The position numbers and the translations under genes are program-made. A DNA stretch of 42,292 nt from Sphingobacteriaceae bacterium UBA6709 (GTDB taxonomy: Bacteria; Bacteroidota; Bacteroidia; Sphingobacteriales; Sphingobacteriaceae): assembly GCA_002454425.1 (NCBI GenBank), contig DKIV01000008.1:102720-145011 (forward strand), read 5' to 3'. Below the pieces are notes generated by a model. That model searched no databases, was not told the DNA's origin, and saw only the letters and a program-made list of their open reading frames with translations. Shown one piece after another: positions 1-8,900 of the stretch (positions within the stretch are counted from its first letter, which is position 1; each line of letters opens with the position of its first letter).

Positions 1-76
1 TGTCGATGAAATGTCGATCACCACTCGAGCGTCTCTCGAGTATGTTCTGAGTCAGTCTCGAAACAGGTGGGCAGCA
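1..76. repeat. Dispersed repeat at left window edge, inverted relative to right edge
   Basis: The first 13 bases (TGTCGATGAAATG) are the exact reverse complement of the last 13 bases of the window. Positions 49-76 match the reverse complement of 42206-42233 at 25 of 28 positions. The segment also has two CTCGAG palindromes at 24-29 and 35-40. Phrases related to CAGTCTCGA recur at roughly 10-11 base spacing in both copies, which is how intergenic REP-like repeats look. No reading frame is evident. The likely reason it sits at the edge is that an assembly contig broke in a repeat, but that is inference. Confidence 0.65.
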
Positions 77-135
77 AAGGGGTAAAAGCGGCGGGCAGGT
101 GTATGACTTGAGTAGGCGGCGTCCGAGCTTTTTTA

Positions 136-165
136 TGTGACATAATGCGACATCATGGGACATTT
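136..165. repeat. Three 10-bp direct repeats TGnGACATnn
   Basis: Three consecutive 10-base units share TGnGACAT (units at 136, 146 and 156), so GACAT recurs once per helical turn. The same words (CGACAT, CATGGG, CATTTC) occur in the repeat at the right window edge. It could be part of that repeat family or a protein-binding array; no gene follows closely in either direction. Confidence 0.4.
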
Positions 166-282
166 TCGCAATGCTCCTGACAGGCAAAGTAAGTCGCTGG
201 CGCTTATGGATTAGCAGATGATCATGAGAGTTTTGTTGCGAAGGAATGGACCGGGCAATAAAGAGATAAGCAACTGAAGGAC

Positions 283-740
283 ATGGCCTTGACTGGGAAA
301 AAAGATTATTTCATCTTTGTTCTGTCAGCGCCGCGTACCGGTACCCATCTCGGCTTGTCTGACAAGTCCGAAGTCGTCGGGACGGTTCAGACGGCATGGA
401 AATTAAAATTCAATTCTCATGACGAAAATATCCAGCGGGCATAACAGCGGGTTCCGCAGCGAAGGCTGGAATGTAACATGATCGTACAGCAATACCATCC
501 GGGGCTTGAGATTTCCATTTCCGGGATTTACGAAAAGCGGCGTGTTTCGCTGAACAGGTTTGGCTTTTGGGAAGATGTTTCGTTTATGGTGACGGGACGG
601 ACAGCTTCAAATCTGACAAAAACAGGATCGGCTCCGATCTTGCTCTGAAGCTAAGATGCTGCTTACAAAAAAAGCTGCTACTCAATCTTTAAACCAGGGA
701 TTGAACAGCAGCTAAAAACTTCAATATTCCGCAAATGCCT
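283..740 (+). pseudogene. Possible decayed gene, membrane/barrel-like fragments in shifting frames
   Basis: No intact gene exists between 77 and 795. Reading forward from ATG at 283 gives 53 codons that stop at 442-444. The same frame resumes from ATG at 478 (MIVQQYHPGLEISISGIYEK and onward). After about position 585 sense appears to move to the next frame (GDGTDSFKSDKNRIGSDLAL). It shifts again near 690 (KPGIEQQLKTSIFRK) before a stop near 747. The alternating polar/apolar pattern resembles an outer-membrane beta-barrel, but I recognise no family. This could be a real gene broken by an early stop and two frameshifts, or chance. Confidence is low because frames were joined by eye. Confidence 0.25.
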
Positions 741-795
741 TTTTTGAGTCTATTGCTAACAAATGCAACAGTAGTAGCTTGGACTTACTCCCTCA

Positions 796-1857
796 TTAGG
801 ATCGCCTTGAACTACGGGAAGGACTGGTGTAATAATAAGTAACCACTAAAGCAGCTAAGAGCAAAATGGCTACTCCCTGATGGATTATACTGTACAGCAA
901 TTTTGTATCCTTGATACTGTGCAGCAAAGCCACCACGCCCAAAACTACCTGTATCAGGACGATAAGCAGCGGAATGAATCTCATGCGATACAAGGGACTG
1001 GCAGCGCCCAGGGCTGAAACCTTAAATGTCCATACCGCGACAAGGATCGTTATAAGATAAGCCAGATTACGATGAACAAACTGAATACTGATAAGATTAT
1101 GAGTCAAATCATGCAACAACGAACCTTGAGTAAACATATATTCACCGGGGAGCCACATGCCATTAATCGTTGGCCAGGTAGGTGCTGCCAGAGCCGCGTG
1201 GCTGCCCGCCATAAACGCCCCGTAGATTAACTGAATGGTAAGAAGAACCAGGATCCAGAAATTCAACTTCCGGATACCGGGCGCAAATGTTTTGGAATTC
1301 GCCGGCACCGATATCAGCATTGCGAACCAGATGACATATACAAACAGCACAAGCGCAGCCATAAAGTGGATTGCCAGCCTGATGTGACTTACATACAACA
1401 AAGTGGTGCCAATGCCGCTTTGCACCATTACCCAACCAATAATACCCTGCAACGCGCCCAGGAGAAAAAGGATAATCATCGGGTGAATCATTCCTTTGTG
1501 TATTCGCTTAGTTACGATAAAATATCCGAAAGGAAATATAAAAACCAATCCCATCAGGCGCGCCCAGTCACGATGAAACCACTCCCAAAAATAGATTGAC
1601 TTGAAATCCGATAACGTGAAGTGACTGTTGATATACTTAAATTGAGCGATCTGCTGATACTTTTCAAAAGCTTCCTGCCATGCCCGTTCGTTCATGGGTG
1701 GAAAGGCCCCTAAGATGGGCTGCCACTCCGTAATTGAAAGACCAGAACCGGTGAGCCTGGTAATTCCTCCTAAAAGCACCTGAACAAAGATCATCACCGC
1801 TCCGATGAGCAGCCAGATGGCAACAGGTTTATTCCTCTGTAATAAGTTAGAATCCAT
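796..1857 (-). CDS. ctaA: Heme A synthase (CtaA/COX15 family)
   Basis: Converts heme O to heme A in the cytoplasmic membrane, for aa3-type cytochrome oxidases. The protein of about 353 residues has eight hydrophobic segments. It carries the family's conserved histidines in the contexts FHRDWARLMG, SHIRLAIHF, HDLTHNLISIQFVHRN and IIHQGVA, and an N-terminal GGITRLTGSGLSITEW motif after the first membrane helix. The open frame extends upstream to 1947. I chose the internal ATG at 1857 because the extra 30 residues are not membrane-protein-like and run into the terminator of the upstream amt gene. It is transcribed leftward. No oxidase genes or heme O synthase are next to it. Confidence 0.93.
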   Translation of the reverse strand: MDSNLLQRNKPVAIWLLIGAVMIFVQVLLGGITRLTGSGLSITEWQPILGAFPPMNERAWQEAFEKYQQIAQFKYINSHFTLSDFKSIYFWEWFHRDWARLMGLVFIFPFGYFIVTKRIHKGMIHPMIILFLLGALQGIIGWVMVQSGIGTTLLYVSHIRLAIHFMAALVLFVYVIWFAMLISVPANSKTFAPGIRKLNFWILVLLTIQLIYGAFMAGSHAALAAPTWPTINGMWLPGEYMFTQGSLLHDLTHNLISIQFVHRNLAYLITILVAVWTFKVSALGAASPLYRMRFIPLLIVLIQVVLGVVALLHSIKDTKLLYSIIHQGVAILLLAALVVTYYYTSPSRSSRRS

Positions 1858-1947
1858 AGAAGCACCAAATATATTAAAGTTTAGGTGCCCGTATAAAATA
1901 TTATTTAATAATGGGGACCTCTTTAATGAACCTCCTCTCGTTGTCAT

Positions 1948-1995
1948 AAAAAACGGTGAAGATAACCTCTATGGCAGGCATCTTCACCGTTTTAT
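1948..1995 (-). terminator. Rho-independent terminator of amt
   Basis: A 14-bp stem pairs AAAACGGTGAAGAT (1950-1963) with ATCTTCACCGTTTT (1980-1993) around a 16-base loop. On the minus strand it is followed by a run of six U. It lies just after the amt stop and before ctaA, so ctaA probably has its own promoter in the remaining 90 bases. The right side is also T-rich, so it could work in both directions. Confidence 0.85.
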
Positions 1996-2010
1996 TATTA
2001 TCAGCTAAAA

Positions 2011-3324
2011 TTATAGTTCTTCGTCGTGCTGCGTAGCATCAAGACCCAGCGCCTCTTCTTCTGCCGTTACGCGAAGCGGACTAATGGCATTTGTAACAAG
2101 CAACAGAATATAAGAACCCACGAAAGCGAATATAGACACGCCTATCAGGGTAAATAAATGTATGGTAAATAACTTGGTATCGCCGAAGTACAATCCGTTG
2201 CCGGTAGTATTTCCGGCGTTAACGTTCTGACTTGCAAAAACACCGGTAAGCAACATTCCTACCATACCGCCGACACCGTGACATGGAAATACGTCAAGGG
2301 TATCATCCAAACTTGTGCGGCTTCTCCAGATCACCACCAGATTACTAACGATAGCGGCCACAGTTCCAATCACCAGTGAGTGGGGTACCGATACAAATCC
2401 GGCGGCAGGCGTGATAGCTACCAGGCCAACCACGGCGCCAATGCAGGCACCTACCGCTGAAGGCTTCTTACCGTTAAACATATCGAAGAACACCCAGGCC
2501 ATTGCCGCGGCAGCAGAAGCGGTAGTTGTGGTCGCTAGCGCTGTCGCTGCCAAAGGACCGGCACCACCGGCAGATCCGGCGTTAAAGCCAAACCATCCAA
2601 ACCATAACAAACCGGTACCTAATATTACGTAGCTAATACGAGCAGGTGTGTGTTCGGGAGTATTACGTCCTTTAAGGAATATCGCTGACGCCAAGGCAGC
2701 CCAACCAGCAGACATATGCACTACGGTTCCTCCGGCAAAGTCAAGCACGCCCTTACCGAATAGCAGTCCGTTGGGGTGCCAGGTAGCATGCGCCAAAGGA
2801 ACGTAAATGAAAATCATGAATAATGTCAAAAAGATCAAATACGAGTTAAAGCGGATTCTCTCGGCGAAGGCTCCCGTGATCAACGCCGGAGTAATAACAG
2901 CAAATTTCAACTGAAACATTGCGAAAAGCACTAATGGTACGGTGGGCATTAAAGACCAGGTGGCATTGCCTACCATTCCCTTCATCATAAAAAAGGTAGA
3001 TGGATTACCAACAATGCCCCAACCATTAACATCTTCACCGAAGGCAAGGCTGAAACCAAATACTATCCACAATACAGTAATAAGGCCCATACAAATAAAA
3101 CTCTGCAGCATCGTCGAAATAACGTTCTTTTTACGAACCATTCCTCCGTAAAAGAAGGCAAGACCAGGAGTCATCAGCAGCACCAGCGCCGTCGATACCA
3201 ACAGCCATGCTGTATCACCGGTATCTATTTTACTGTCGGCAACCTCGACCACATCGACCGAAGGGAATACCAATCCGAGCACTATTGCCACAATCAGCAA
3301 TAAAAAGGGTAAGAGTTTTTTCAT
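2011..3324 (-). CDS. amt: Ammonium transporter, Amt/MEP/Rh family
   Basis: Moves ammonium across the inner membrane for nitrogen assimilation. The protein has 437 residues, typical for AmtB-type channels. An N-terminal hydrophobic leader (1-22) is followed by eleven predicted membrane segments. Signature stretches are TPGLAFFYGGMVRKKNV, the twin pore histidines at about H203 (GGTVVHMSAG) and H349 (FPCHGVGGMVGM), and WFGWFGFNAGSAG. Unlike many amt loci, no glnB/glnK PII gene is adjacent. A good promoter lies about 40 bases upstream. Glutamate synthase, which uses the assimilated nitrogen, is at the other end of the window. Confidence 0.96.
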   Translation of the reverse strand: MKKLLPFLLLIVAIVLGLVFPSVDVVEVADSKIDTGDTAWLLVSTALVLLMTPGLAFFYGGMVRKKNVISTMLQSFICMGLITVLWIVFGFSLAFGEDVNGWGIVGNPSTFFMMKGMVGNATWSLMPTVPLVLFAMFQLKFAVITPALITGAFAERIRFNSYLIFLTLFMIFIYVPLAHATWHPNGLLFGKGVLDFAGGTVVHMSAGWAALASAIFLKGRNTPEHTPARISYVILGTGLLWFGWFGFNAGSAGGAGPLAATALATTTTASAAAAMAWVFFDMFNGKKPSAVGACIGAVVGLVAITPAAGFVSVPHSLVIGTVAAIVSNLVVIWRSRTSLDDTLDVFPCHGVGGMVGMLLTGVFASQNVNAGNTTGNGLYFGDTKLFTIHLFTLIGVSIFAFVGSYILLLVTNAISPLRVTAEEEALGLDATQHDEEL

Positions 3325-3366
3325 TAGGATCAGATTTAAAGTGAATTCTTTTGAATTATTTACATG

Positions 3367-3395
3367 AAAATATATTATTTATCTAAAAAAAACAA
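3367..3395 (-). promoter_or_regulatory. Bacteroidota-type promoter of amt
   Basis: On the minus strand TTG (3393-3395) is followed after 18 bases by TATATTTT (3367-3374), a 7 of 8 match to TAnnTTTG. The expected start is near 3360, giving a leader of about 35 bases before the amt ATG. The rest of 3325-3577 is very A+T-rich and shows no gene. Confidence 0.55.
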
Positions 3396-3565
3396 GAAAA
3401 CACCTATAATATTTTGAATAATTAAAAAATTCAAAACAAAAAAGAAGACAGAAATCAAAAACAAGAGACCACACACAGTAAAAAAAGGCAATAAAAATAA
3501 AAAACGCTAAATAACACAGACAATCCAGCACCATTACGCTCATCCATCTAGTAAGGGAAAATATT

Positions 3566-3573
3566 TACCTTTG
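3566..3573 (+). promoter_or_regulatory. TAnnTTTG promoter element directly before the methyltransferase start
   Basis: TACCTTTG is an exact match to the Bacteroidota -7 element and ends four bases before the GTG start codon at 3578. Transcription would begin about at the GTG, implying a leaderless or nearly leaderless mRNA. No clear TTG is visible at the -33 distance. Confidence 0.55.
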
Positions 3574-3577
3574 CCAC

Positions 3578-4282
3578 GTGGATATCTTTGGTGAAGCCCT
3601 AAAAGACTTTTATTTCCGTAGCGGCACGGAAACCCTTGAACTTCAAAACAGCTACGGCGATCCTGAGGAAATGCCTGTTGATATATTCTTCAGGACGGAG
3701 CAGGAGATGCCGCAACTGGAGCTCTTGGCACTATCGCGGTGCAGGGGAAAGATCCTCGATATCGGAGCCGGCGTTGGCAGTCACGCTCTTCTGTTACAAT
3801 CCCTGAACAAAGATGTTACCGCAATTGAAGTATCACCAGGCGCCTGCGATATCATGAAACATCGCGGAGTAAAGCAAGTGCTCAACTGCGACATCATGTC
3901 CTTTAACGATCAGCAGTTCGATACCATCCTGATGCTAATGAATGGCATCGGATTAAGTGGTACATTTCAGGGACTCGACGTCCTGCTCTCCCATCTTAAA
4001 AACTTATTAAATCCCGGGGGAAAGATACTCTTTGATTCCTCCGATATATCCTATTTATATGATGGCACGGAGAAGAACTCTCCGAACCTGCCGGGTGAAG
4101 TGTGCTATCAATACATATATAAGAAGAAACAAGGCTCGTGGTTTAATTGGCTATATGTTGCCGCGGCTCAAATACGCGTTATTGCTGAGAAGAACGGATA
4201 CCATTTTGACCTCATTTACGAGGATGGTGAAGATCAGTATCTGGGTAGTCTTACCCTAAGGAATACTGGCAAATTACATTAG
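3578..4282 (+). CDS. Class I SAM-dependent methyltransferase
   Basis: Predicted soluble methyltransferase of 234 residues; substrate unknown. The SAM-binding glycine loop reads KILDIGAGVGSHALLLQ (about 58-74), with an acidic residue at the end of the next strand (TAIEVSPGA). A later LLNPGGKILFDSSD is the usual post-motif strand-turn. I keep the GTG start because the sequence immediately after it (DIFGEALKDFY) looks like a true N-terminus and a perfect promoter element sits just before it. The next Met is 32 residues in and would remove conserved-looking sequence. It is followed after 28 bases by the lipoprotein gene, so the two are probably cotranscribed. Confidence 0.85.
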   Translation: MDIFGEALKDFYFRSGTETLELQNSYGDPEEMPVDIFFRTEQEMPQLELLALSRCRGKILDIGAGVGSHALLLQSLNKDVTAIEVSPGACDIMKHRGVKQVLNCDIMSFNDQQFDTILMLMNGIGLSGTFQGLDVLLSHLKNLLNPGGKILFDSSDISYLYDGTEKNSPNLPGEVCYQYIYKKKQGSWFNWLYVAAAQIRVIAEKNGYHFDLIYEDGEDQYLGSLTLRNTGKLH

Positions 4283-4310
4283 TAACGAACAAAACAAATA
4301 TAATACGACA

Positions 4311-4922
4311 ATGAAAAAACTGTCATTTTTAATAGCGATTACGACTATATTTCTATTTGCAGGATGTGGCATACAGGAACAGGCAAACAAGCTCGTGGCA
4401 TTTGAAAAATGCAAGTACGACTTTACTTCAGTTGACAGCATGTATCTTGCCGGGCTAAACGTAAAGCAGTCGCTTACAAGCAATGGTCTTGACTTAACGC
4501 AAACGCCACGCTTAGCCTTAGCAATTCTGCGTAAGGATGTACCTCTTGAAGCACGTGTTAATCTGCAGATCAAAAACCCCTCTGCCAAGGCTGCTGCCAT
4601 CAATGAATTCGAGTATATTCTTATGATCCAAAATCATGAGATTACAGCCGGCACCGTAGCACAGGCAGTACAGGTACCCGCCAATGGAGGCGTTACGAAC
4701 GTGCCTATACGCATCAGCTGCAACCTCATCAATCTGATAAGCGACAAGAACACGCGCAATGACATCTCCGACTTTTTCTCAGCCTTAGGAAGCAACAACT
4801 CCAGCGGCAAGAGTCTGGTAACGATCAAGATAAAGCCTACATTTGGCTTCGGCTCAACAAAAATTAAATATCCGGGTTATATCACCATAAATAAAGACGT
4901 AAGTAAAAAGATACTCCTTTAA
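4311..4922 (+). CDS. LEA type 2 (LEA14-like) lipoprotein
   Basis: A 203-residue protein with a lipoprotein signal peptide (lipobox LFAGC, lipidated Cys19), so it should be anchored in an envelope membrane. The remainder is one beta-rich domain. The stretch VPLEARVNLQIKNPSAKAAA followed by EFEYILMIQNHEITAGTVAQ is characteristic of the LEA14/water-stress domain, an immunoglobulin-like fold whose bacterial role is poorly known. Its stop overlaps the next gene's start by one base (TAATG), indicating translational coupling with the HAD hydrolase. Confidence 0.75.
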   Translation: MKKLSFLIAITTIFLFAGCGIQEQANKLVAFEKCKYDFTSVDSMYLAGLNVKQSLTSNGLDLTQTPRLALAILRKDVPLEARVNLQIKNPSAKAAAINEFEYILMIQNHEITAGTVAQAVQVPANGGVTNVPIRISCNLINLISDKNTRNDISDFFSALGSNNSSGKSLVTIKIKPTFGFGSTKIKYPGYITINKDVSKKILL

Positions 4923-5548
4923 TGAAATACAAAGCGCTTATTTTAGATCTTGATAACACCATTTATCCTGTAACATCTATTGGCGACAAACTCTTCGCAC
5001 CACTGTTTCAACTGATACAGGAACATGTTCAACTGAACAGCGAAGAGTTTGCGCGCCTGCGCGCTGACCTTATGAGTAAACCTTTTCAGACGGTAGCTGA
5101 ACATTGGAATTTCTCAGATGAGCTTAGCAAAAGCGGCATCGCTATGCTAAAGGAAGCATCCTACGACCAGGAGATGCACCCTTTTTCCGACTACCTTTAT
5201 ATAAGGTCCTTCCCCATCACAAAATTCCTCGTTACCAAAGGCTTTCGCAAACTGCAGAGCAGCAAGGTCAGACAACTTAATATTGCCGATGATTTCCTTG
5301 AGGTTATCATCGTTGACCCGGAGCACTCAGATATCGGCAAGAAAGAGGTTTTCGCCGATATCCTGTTCCGTCACCACTTCAGCCCTACTGACATTCTGGT
5401 TATTGGCGATGACCCGGCGTCCGAAATTCAAGCCGCCAAGGATCTTGAAATACCTCATGCATTATACGATCCGCAAGCTCAATATTCTCAAAACATCAGT
5501 ACCTTTCACATACGGAGCTATACGGAGTTTGCAGCGATACTTGCATAA
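4922..5548 (+). CDS. HAD-family hydrolase (pyrimidine 5'-nucleotidase-like)
   Basis: A 208-residue phosphohydrolase of the haloacid dehalogenase superfamily. Motif I is LDLDNTIYP with nucleophile Asp9 and acid/base Asp11. Motif II is the threonine in FLVTKGF (about 105), motif III the lysine in IGKKEVF (140-141), and motif IV is VIGDDPASEI (162-164). The DNTIYP variant is typical of the SDT1/pyrimidine-nucleotidase branch, so a nucleotide or small phosphate ester is a reasonable but unproven substrate. All catalytic residues are present. It overlaps the upstream lipoprotein gene by one base. Confidence 0.85.
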   Translation: MKYKALILDLDNTIYPVTSIGDKLFAPLFQLIQEHVQLNSEEFARLRADLMSKPFQTVAEHWNFSDELSKSGIAMLKEASYDQEMHPFSDYLYIRSFPITKFLVTKGFRKLQSSKVRQLNIADDFLEVIIVDPEHSDIGKKEVFADILFRHHFSPTDILVIGDDPASEIQAAKDLEIPHALYDPQAQYSQNISTFHIRSYTEFAAILA

Positions 5549-5643
5549 GAATATCATTTGACGGGGCAAAATCCGCACTACCTCTTGTCTCTTACAGGAG
5601 CTTTACTTAAATTTAACACACTAAACATCAAAATAGACCCTTT

Positions 5644-5850
5644 ATGGAAAACAACCATGCTCCTCTTGTAATATCGCTTCTGGAAACACACATAGCGAAA
5701 CTTCAGAAAAAACTCAAAGGATTAGAAAGTAGCCTGCTCGATATCAGCACCGCCCGTAACAAATCATCAAAAAAATACAAAAAGAACGTTAGCGACCTCA
5801 AAAAGGAAATGAAGAAAGTTCAGGTTGTAACTAAAGATTCAAAACAATAG
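5644..5850 (+). CDS. Small charged coiled-coil protein, function unknown
   Basis: A 68-residue protein, about one quarter lysine, predicted almost wholly helical. Residues 8-30 show a heptad-like leucine pattern (LLETHIAKLQKKLKGLESSL), then a lysine-rich stretch. There is no signal peptide or membrane segment. It is 95 bases after the HAD gene, so it may have its own promoter, and it is the last rightward gene before the convergent recB. I do not recognise a family. Its regular composition and the lack of a competing frame argue it is real. Confidence 0.55.
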   Translation: MENNHAPLVISLLETHIAKLQKKLKGLESSLLDISTARNKSSKKYKKNVSDLKKEMKKVQVVTKDSKQ

Positions 5851-5897
5851 AAGAATTTTACCGCCCTAGCTTACTCTTACAACAATAAAACAAGTTT

Positions 5898-5943
5898 GTG
5901 ATGCTTATAGAACTCTTTATTGACCGAGCTCTACAAGCATCAC
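5898..5943. terminator. Hairpin between convergent genes
   Basis: An 18-bp stem with two mismatches pairs 5898-5915 with 5926-5943 around a 10-base loop. It sits in the 108-base gap between the small coiled-coil gene and the end of recB, where a bidirectional terminator is expected. Neither side has a strong U-run, so efficiency is uncertain. Confidence 0.6.
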
Positions 5944-5958
5944 TAGCTTAGTTTACCA

Positions 5959-8900
5959 TCAAGATATTTCGCCGTCTGACGTAAGCAGTTCGTCCAGCCA
6001 GGCAATATCCTGCTTTAGCGGTCGCGTCAGGAAAATACCGGTATCGGCGTCTCTGCGTACCCCCCTCACAAATAAGTATATAACGCCACCAAAGTGACTA
6101 TCGTAATTAAAATTCGCGATACGGCTCGCCAGATACTTACTCACCGCCAGCGTATATATAAGATATTGAAGATGATAATTACTATCATCCATAGCCTGGG
6201 CAACGCGGGCCGTGGCATAGTCGGCAAGAGTATCGCCCAGATAATTCGACTTCCAGTCCAACACGTAATAGCGACCTCCATGCTCGAAGAACATATCTAT
6301 CTTACCATTCATCACACCCTCCAACTGATACAAGTCCCCAACATGCACCTCCCGACCCGGAACGGATAGTTGCTCCAGTTGCCTCACATTAAAGGGAGAA
6401 ACGCGAAAGTCGAACTCCAACTCATGCATCTGGTGTTCCTGGGGTATCTCAGACAGGGAAAATTGGTGTTCACCGATATTAAGGGAGGTATTTAACACGT
6501 GTTCCAAAAGCTGCATCAAGGAAGCAGCAAAGGACTCTTCGCTTCCGGGCGCATGCTTATGCAAGGCCTGCTCGATAACACGCCCCCAGCCCTGCGCGTG
6601 ATTAAAGCGTATGTTCTCAAAAATATGGTGCAATAAGTTCCCGGTCTTCGCGCCACGACCTAACTTACTAAATATGAACTGATCATAGGCATCTTCCTGA
6701 TTCATAGCTATAGGCAAACCCGCAGCGATATGCGCCTTGCTAAGCATTGAATAGCTCATCTTACGCCAGTTCCTTTCGTTCAAACGAAACTCCGCAATTA
6801 TTTTTTCCCGCGCAGGGTGTCGCAAATGCTCCTGACGATAGTAATACCCTGCCGGGGCAGCCACAGCGTCAATAAACTCAATCTGCTGATGCTCCTCACC
6901 GAACTCATCGAGAAAAGCCGACAATGTTGAATTTTTGAAATAATCATTCTTAAACACGTAACACTTGTATACCGCCCGGGTGATGGCGACATATAATAAG
7001 CGTCGATTTTCCTGCTCAGCTTGCTGCCTGATCTCAGAAAGCAAATCATCACCTAAAGAGCTCTTTGCGGCAACGAGATACTCGCCACTATCAGCGTCGC
7101 GATAGCTGACATATTCATCCCGCGCCTCTGATTCAAAATCCAGAAAAGGCGCGATAACAATATTGTATTCGAGACCCTTACTCTTATGAATGGTAACGAT
7201 CTTAATTGACTCTTCATCACTCTCAATGCGTTGAACAAATTCATCTCCCTCATTTCTCTCATCTCCTTCAATACCGCGCTGCAACCAATTTACCAGCTCC
7301 GCCGCGGAGAACTTCCTCAAGTTCTGCATCTTGTGTAACAGCTCGGTCAACTGGTAAAAATTCGTCAGGCGTCGCTCGCCATAAGGTGTTGCAGGACTTA
7401 GCAGATAATGCTGAATTCCGAAATCATGAACAAAGGCTGTCATCGCGGCATATACGCCGCTACGCTCCATAATGAGTTGATAATGCTGAAAGCTTGTTAA
7501 GACCACCGTTTCATCCATACGGAGAATATCGGAAGCACATAGCCCCGTAATAGGCGACAGCAGTGCGCGACTAATATTAGAACGGGTGGTATTTACCATG
7601 GCTTCGAGAAGGAATAATACCATGGGTGCCTCTTCCGATTTAAGAATACGGGCATCGTTAATACTCACGGAAGGGATACGGTATTTGTCAAACAACGATT
7701 TTATCGCCGTGGCATGAGAGTGACTACGCACCAGCACCCCAATATCCGATAACCTTATTGCCCTGCTACCTTTAGCGTCTTCTATTCTGAATTTTTCATC
7801 TGACAACAACTGTATTACTTGCCCCACAGCGGCATTTAACAAATCTTCTTTATTGGGCTGCCTGCTTATACTGAGCGCTTTCAGCGCCGAGCCTCCATAT
7901 TGTAAAAAGCCCTTACGATTTCCTGAGGGCGACTCCACCTTGATATACTCAATTTTATTGGACTGCCCCGCAAAGCAAAAAGTATCAAAGCTGTCGCGCG
8001 GTTGAAAAAACTCATTCATTCCCGCTATCATTGCCGTTGACGAACGAAAATTAACGTTCATACTGTAACGATTCGTCACGGTTTCCGCGGCTTTGAAGTA
8101 AGTAAAGATATCAGCTTTACGCCAAGCGTAAATCGATTGCTTTGGATCACCGATGTAAAACAAAATCGTATCTACTCCAAAAGCTTTCTCAAAGATCTCA
8201 TATTGGAGCTTGTCGGTGTCCTGAAATTCATCAATAAATACCGCTTTGTATTTATCCCGCAACGCCTGTATTAACGTATGATTTTCCCGGCCAACCAAAG
8301 CAGCATGCAGATTTACAATAAGATCATCGAAGGAAAGCTTGTTGCTATGCTTTTTTTCGCGGGCAAGCGAACGACTCACCCTTGCTATCGCACGCATGTA
8401 AAGCTTATTTCTAAACTGCGACACCATGCTTTCCTGCCGCTCTTTTAAATCCGCGACAATCTGATAGGCCTCGAGAATATCACCAAATAAGGTAGTCGCG
8501 TATTTTTTTTCTTTAATACCCCAAAGTACGCTTAAAAACAGGCGCATATCACCTAAATAAGGAAGTAAAGATTGAGATGCGTAACGATTCTTACTACACT
8601 TCTCAGCGATCTCCGCCTTGTTCGCTTCCAGGGATCCACATATCCCCGACAGCTCTGCCTCAACCTTTACATCAAGCTCCTTGAGCGCCTGAATCAGGGG
8701 GTCGACCTCTGACTCCAGTTGGTAACTATCCAGGGGATTGTAATCTTTTAACTTCTTTCCCCCTAGAAATTCTTTAACAACCTTATTTACATCGCCGCGA
8801 CTAAAGCCCGCAAGGAACAGCCAATTGAGTAAATAGGCCGGCAATATGGTTACCTCCGCGCGCCAGAATTTATTTATTTCCTGCCCGGTCAGCAGGCTAC

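Noticed and set aside
1858..1947. N-terminal extension of heme A synthase from an upstream ATG
   Set aside because: The 30 extra residues are polar, unlike the family, and begin inside the flank of the amt terminator; ATG at 1857 fits the usual N-terminus.
2315..2632. 105-codon Ala/Pro/Thr-rich rightward frame inside amt
   Set aside because: Antisense of Gly/Ala-rich membrane helices; composition explains the open frame.
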